DNA of 64,000 bases, taken from DATJPR01 sp963752915 (GTDB lineage Bacteria > Bacteroidota > Ignavibacteria > UBA10030 > UBA6906). Within the stretch, counting starts at the first letter, position 1. Each line of letters opens with the position of its first letter. Position numbers and translations under genes: made by a program. The notes under the pieces are model-generated. The model was not told the origin of the DNA and searched no databases. It saw only the letters and a program-made list of their open reading frames with translations. This document shows positions 62,477 to 64,000 of this stretch, in pieces. The DNA lies in the NCBI GenBank assembly GCA_963752915.1, contig CAVVZZ010000010.1, positions 1 through 64,000 on the forward strand, written 5' to 3'.

Positions 62477-63613
62477 ATGAATCACTCTCTCGCACTCGCT
62501 GTCCTCGCCGCCGGCTGCGTTTTTTCTGCATTACACGGAACGGCGTCTGACAAACCCGACACCTCGCGTTTCGTTGTTGCCGCATACTGGTCCGGGCGGG
62601 ATACGGAGGTGAATCGCTATCCCATCGACGAACTGACGCATATCAATTATAGCTTCGTTCGGCTTCACAACGGTCGCGTGGGGATTCGCGGAAGCAGGGA
62701 CAGCGCTTCCATTGCCCGGCTCGTTGCTCTTAAGAAGACATACCCGGGGTTGAAGGTCGTGGTCTCCCTGGGGGGCTGGGGAGGATGCGAATCCTGCTCG
62801 GAGGTCTTCTCGACCGATGCCGGACGGACCACCTTCGCGCTCTCCGTCAAGGCCCTTCTGGACCGGTTCGCGCTTGATGGAATCGATCTGGATTGGGAAT
62901 ATCCCGCCATCGAAGGATATCCGGGACACCGGTACGCGCCGGAAGACCGGCACAACTTCACACTCCTCTTGCGGAACCTTCGGAACATCCTGGGAGAACA
63001 TCCTGAGATCACGTTCGCCGCGGGCGGTTTGCCGGAGTATCTGACGCAATCGGTTGAGTGGACGGAAGTTGCTCCGCTGGTGGATAGGATTTACCTGATG
63101 ACCTACGATCTCGTGAATGCCAACAGCACGGTTACAGGAAATCATACTCCGCTCTTTTCTACTCCGTCGCAAATCGCATCCACGGATTATGCGGTTCGGT
63201 TCCTGGATTCGATGGGCGTGCCACGACGGAAGATCGTCATCGGTGCAGCGTTCTACGCGAGGGTCTGGGGCGGCGTGTCGGACACGAACAACGGTCTGTA
63301 TCAGAACGGCAAGTTTACAGATTACATTAGTTACAGGGATTTGGATTCGTTCTGGAGTCACCATCCGGGCTTTCAGGCATTCTGGGACTCGGCTGCTTCC
63401 GCGCCGTATCGGTACAATCCTCTTGAAAAGCAGTTTGCGACGTTTGACAACCGTCGCTCTGTGTCGCTCAAAACAAAGTATGCTCTCGCGCACGGTCTCG
63501 GCGGGATCATGTTCTGGGAATTGCACGGCGACATGCCGCGAGGTGGCCTGCTTGACGCCATCGATTCCACGCGGAGAAGCGCGAGCACTGTCCCGGCTGA
63601 GAATATGAAGTAG
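62477..63613 (+). CDS. GH18 chitinase-like glycosidase
   Basis: A 378-residue protein with a signal peptide (LALAVLAAGCVFSALHGTAS). The GH18 barrel has FVVAAYWSGRDTEVNRYPIDE, LTHINYSFVRLHNGRVGI, LKVVVSLGGWGGCESCSEVFS and LDGIDLDWEYPAIEGYPGHRY with the catalytic D-x-x-D-x-D-x-E. DRIYLMTYDLVNANSTVTGNH, IVIGAAFYARVWGGVSDTNNG and GGIMFWELHGDMPRGGLLDAI complete it. The long Y-P-G-H-R-Y insert and the W-G-G motif resemble subfamily A processive chitinases. No sorting domain is present, so it may be periplasmic and act on products made by the surface enzyme at 60620. Confidence 0.95.
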   Translation: MNHSLALAVLAAGCVFSALHGTASDKPDTSRFVVAAYWSGRDTEVNRYPIDELTHINYSFVRLHNGRVGIRGSRDSASIARLVALKKTYPGLKVVVSLGGWGGCESCSEVFSTDAGRTTFALSVKALLDRFALDGIDLDWEYPAIEGYPGHRYAPEDRHNFTLLLRNLRNILGEHPEITFAAGGLPEYLTQSVEWTEVAPLVDRIYLMTYDLVNANSTVTGNHTPLFSTPSQIASTDYAVRFLDSMGVPRRKIVIGAAFYARVWGGVSDTNNGLYQNGKFTDYISYRDLDSFWSHHPGFQAFWDSAASAPYRYNPLEKQFATFDNRRSVSLKTKYALAHGLGGIMFWELHGDMPRGGLLDAIDSTRRSASTVPAENMK

Positions 63614-63647
63614 GACGTACGAAGCAGGAAGAACGCACCTACCTCTC

Positions 63648-63690
63648 AAAGTCTCACAGTCCCAACGTCTCACAGTCCCCTTTTCCCCTT
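63648..63690. repeat. Octamer repeat TCTCACAG/TCCCAACG
   Basis: Units TCTCAAAG TCTCACAG TCCCAACG TCTCACAG TCCCCTTT run with an eight-base period just after the GH18 gene. It is part of the same class of short variable tandem repeats seen in other spacers here. Confidence 0.7.
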
Positions 63691-63894
63691 CCCAACTGCG
63701 GGGATTCCGGCCAGAAGTGCGGGAGAGAGATGTTCCGGCACATCGACGCTCCAACCGGCAATTGAACTCGCGCAGAACGGCGAATGGAGTCTTTTTTCCG
63801 ACCATTTCTGTTCTGATGATGGCACGGGACTTGACCGTCAGTGCCACGGATTCAACATTTAAATCATCAACTTATTATTGAGGGGAGAAACACG

Positions 63895-64000
63895 ATGAGG
63901 ACAGCCTACCGAATCATTGTGCTTGCGGCAGTGATGGCCACGGCTACGGCGACCTTTGCCGCGCCGCCGGTCGTCATTCCGCCGACGCCGACCGGCCTTC
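63895..64000 (+). CDS. Exported protein of unknown function, 5' end only
   Basis: ATG 63895 follows AGGGGAG and starts a signal peptide, MRTAYRIIVLAAVMATATATF with likely cleavage after AA, then PPVVIPPTPTGL at the window end. The Pro-rich start after cleavage is a common linker before a carbohydrate-binding or fibronectin-like domain. Nothing more can be said as the window ends here. Confidence 0.7.
   Translation, partial: MRTAYRIIVLAAVMATATATFAAPPVVIPPTPTGL

Overview
The window looks like part of a genome from the FCB group, most like Ignavibacteriota or a neighbouring Bacteroidota lineage. The main reason is that three secreted proteins end in a type IX secretion (T9SS) sorting domain with the FQNYPNPFN motif. 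This is inferred from protein features; there is no rRNA or other marker gene here. Base composition changes along the window. By eye about 1-25 kb is AT-richer and about 26-64 kb is clearly GC-richer.

Region 1 (1-26.3 kb, almost all minus strand) is a surface-polysaccharide cluster. It has an aminotransferase, acetyltransferases, two polysaccharide deacetylases (one of the XrtA-associated type), at least five GT4-like glycosyltransferases, a hexapeptide acyltransferase, a BNR-like protein, a GT2-type protein, a flippase, an O-antigen ligase/polymerase, a GT11-like enzyme and a Wzc-type tyrosine kinase. One T9SS beta-helix protein is on the plus strand. Ten genes here have reading frames broken by single-base-type shifts, while the flanking protein sequence still reads as the expected family. 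No broken frame of this kind was seen after about 26 kb. A 185-bp miniature transposon with 17-bp inverted ends and a perfect 9-bp target duplication sits at the 5' end of the O-antigen ligase gene.

Region 2 (26.4-44.3 kb) is a second, intact polysaccharide cluster on the minus strand. Read from its head it has a zinc-ribbon membrane protein, a NusG-like UpxY antiterminator, an intact Wzc, a UDP-sugar dehydrogenase, Wzx, a GT2, an acetyltransferase, a GT4, Wzy, a second acetyltransferase, then a GT4, a CapK-like adenylate-forming enzyme and an ExoA-like GT2. Several genes are joined by ATGA overlaps. A second T9SS beta-helix protein and a metallophosphoesterase are on the plus strand.

Region 3 (45-64 kb) is for sugar use. 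A GH29 fucosidase is divergent from a GH51 arabinofuranosidase, LacI regulator, araB and araD (no araA in the window). Then come an MFS transporter overlapping a GH18 chitinase, N,N'-diacetylchitobiose phosphorylase, a truncated cupin, a GIY-YIG protein, two more GH18 enzymes, tRNA-Gly(CCC) and the start of another exported protein. Together these suggest arabinan and chitin breakdown, with phosphorolytic cleavage of chitobiose.

The most unusual content is between the genes. (1) A REP/RAYT system: a Y1 (HUH) transposase surrounded by 29-bp palindromes, with one palindrome inside its own reading frame and an 80-bp tandem array nearby. (2) A family of 7-bp (sometimes 8-bp) tandem repeats with changing unit sequence at about ten spacers and inside one coding sequence. 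(3) Composite GC-rich hairpin elements with inverted ends at three spacers.
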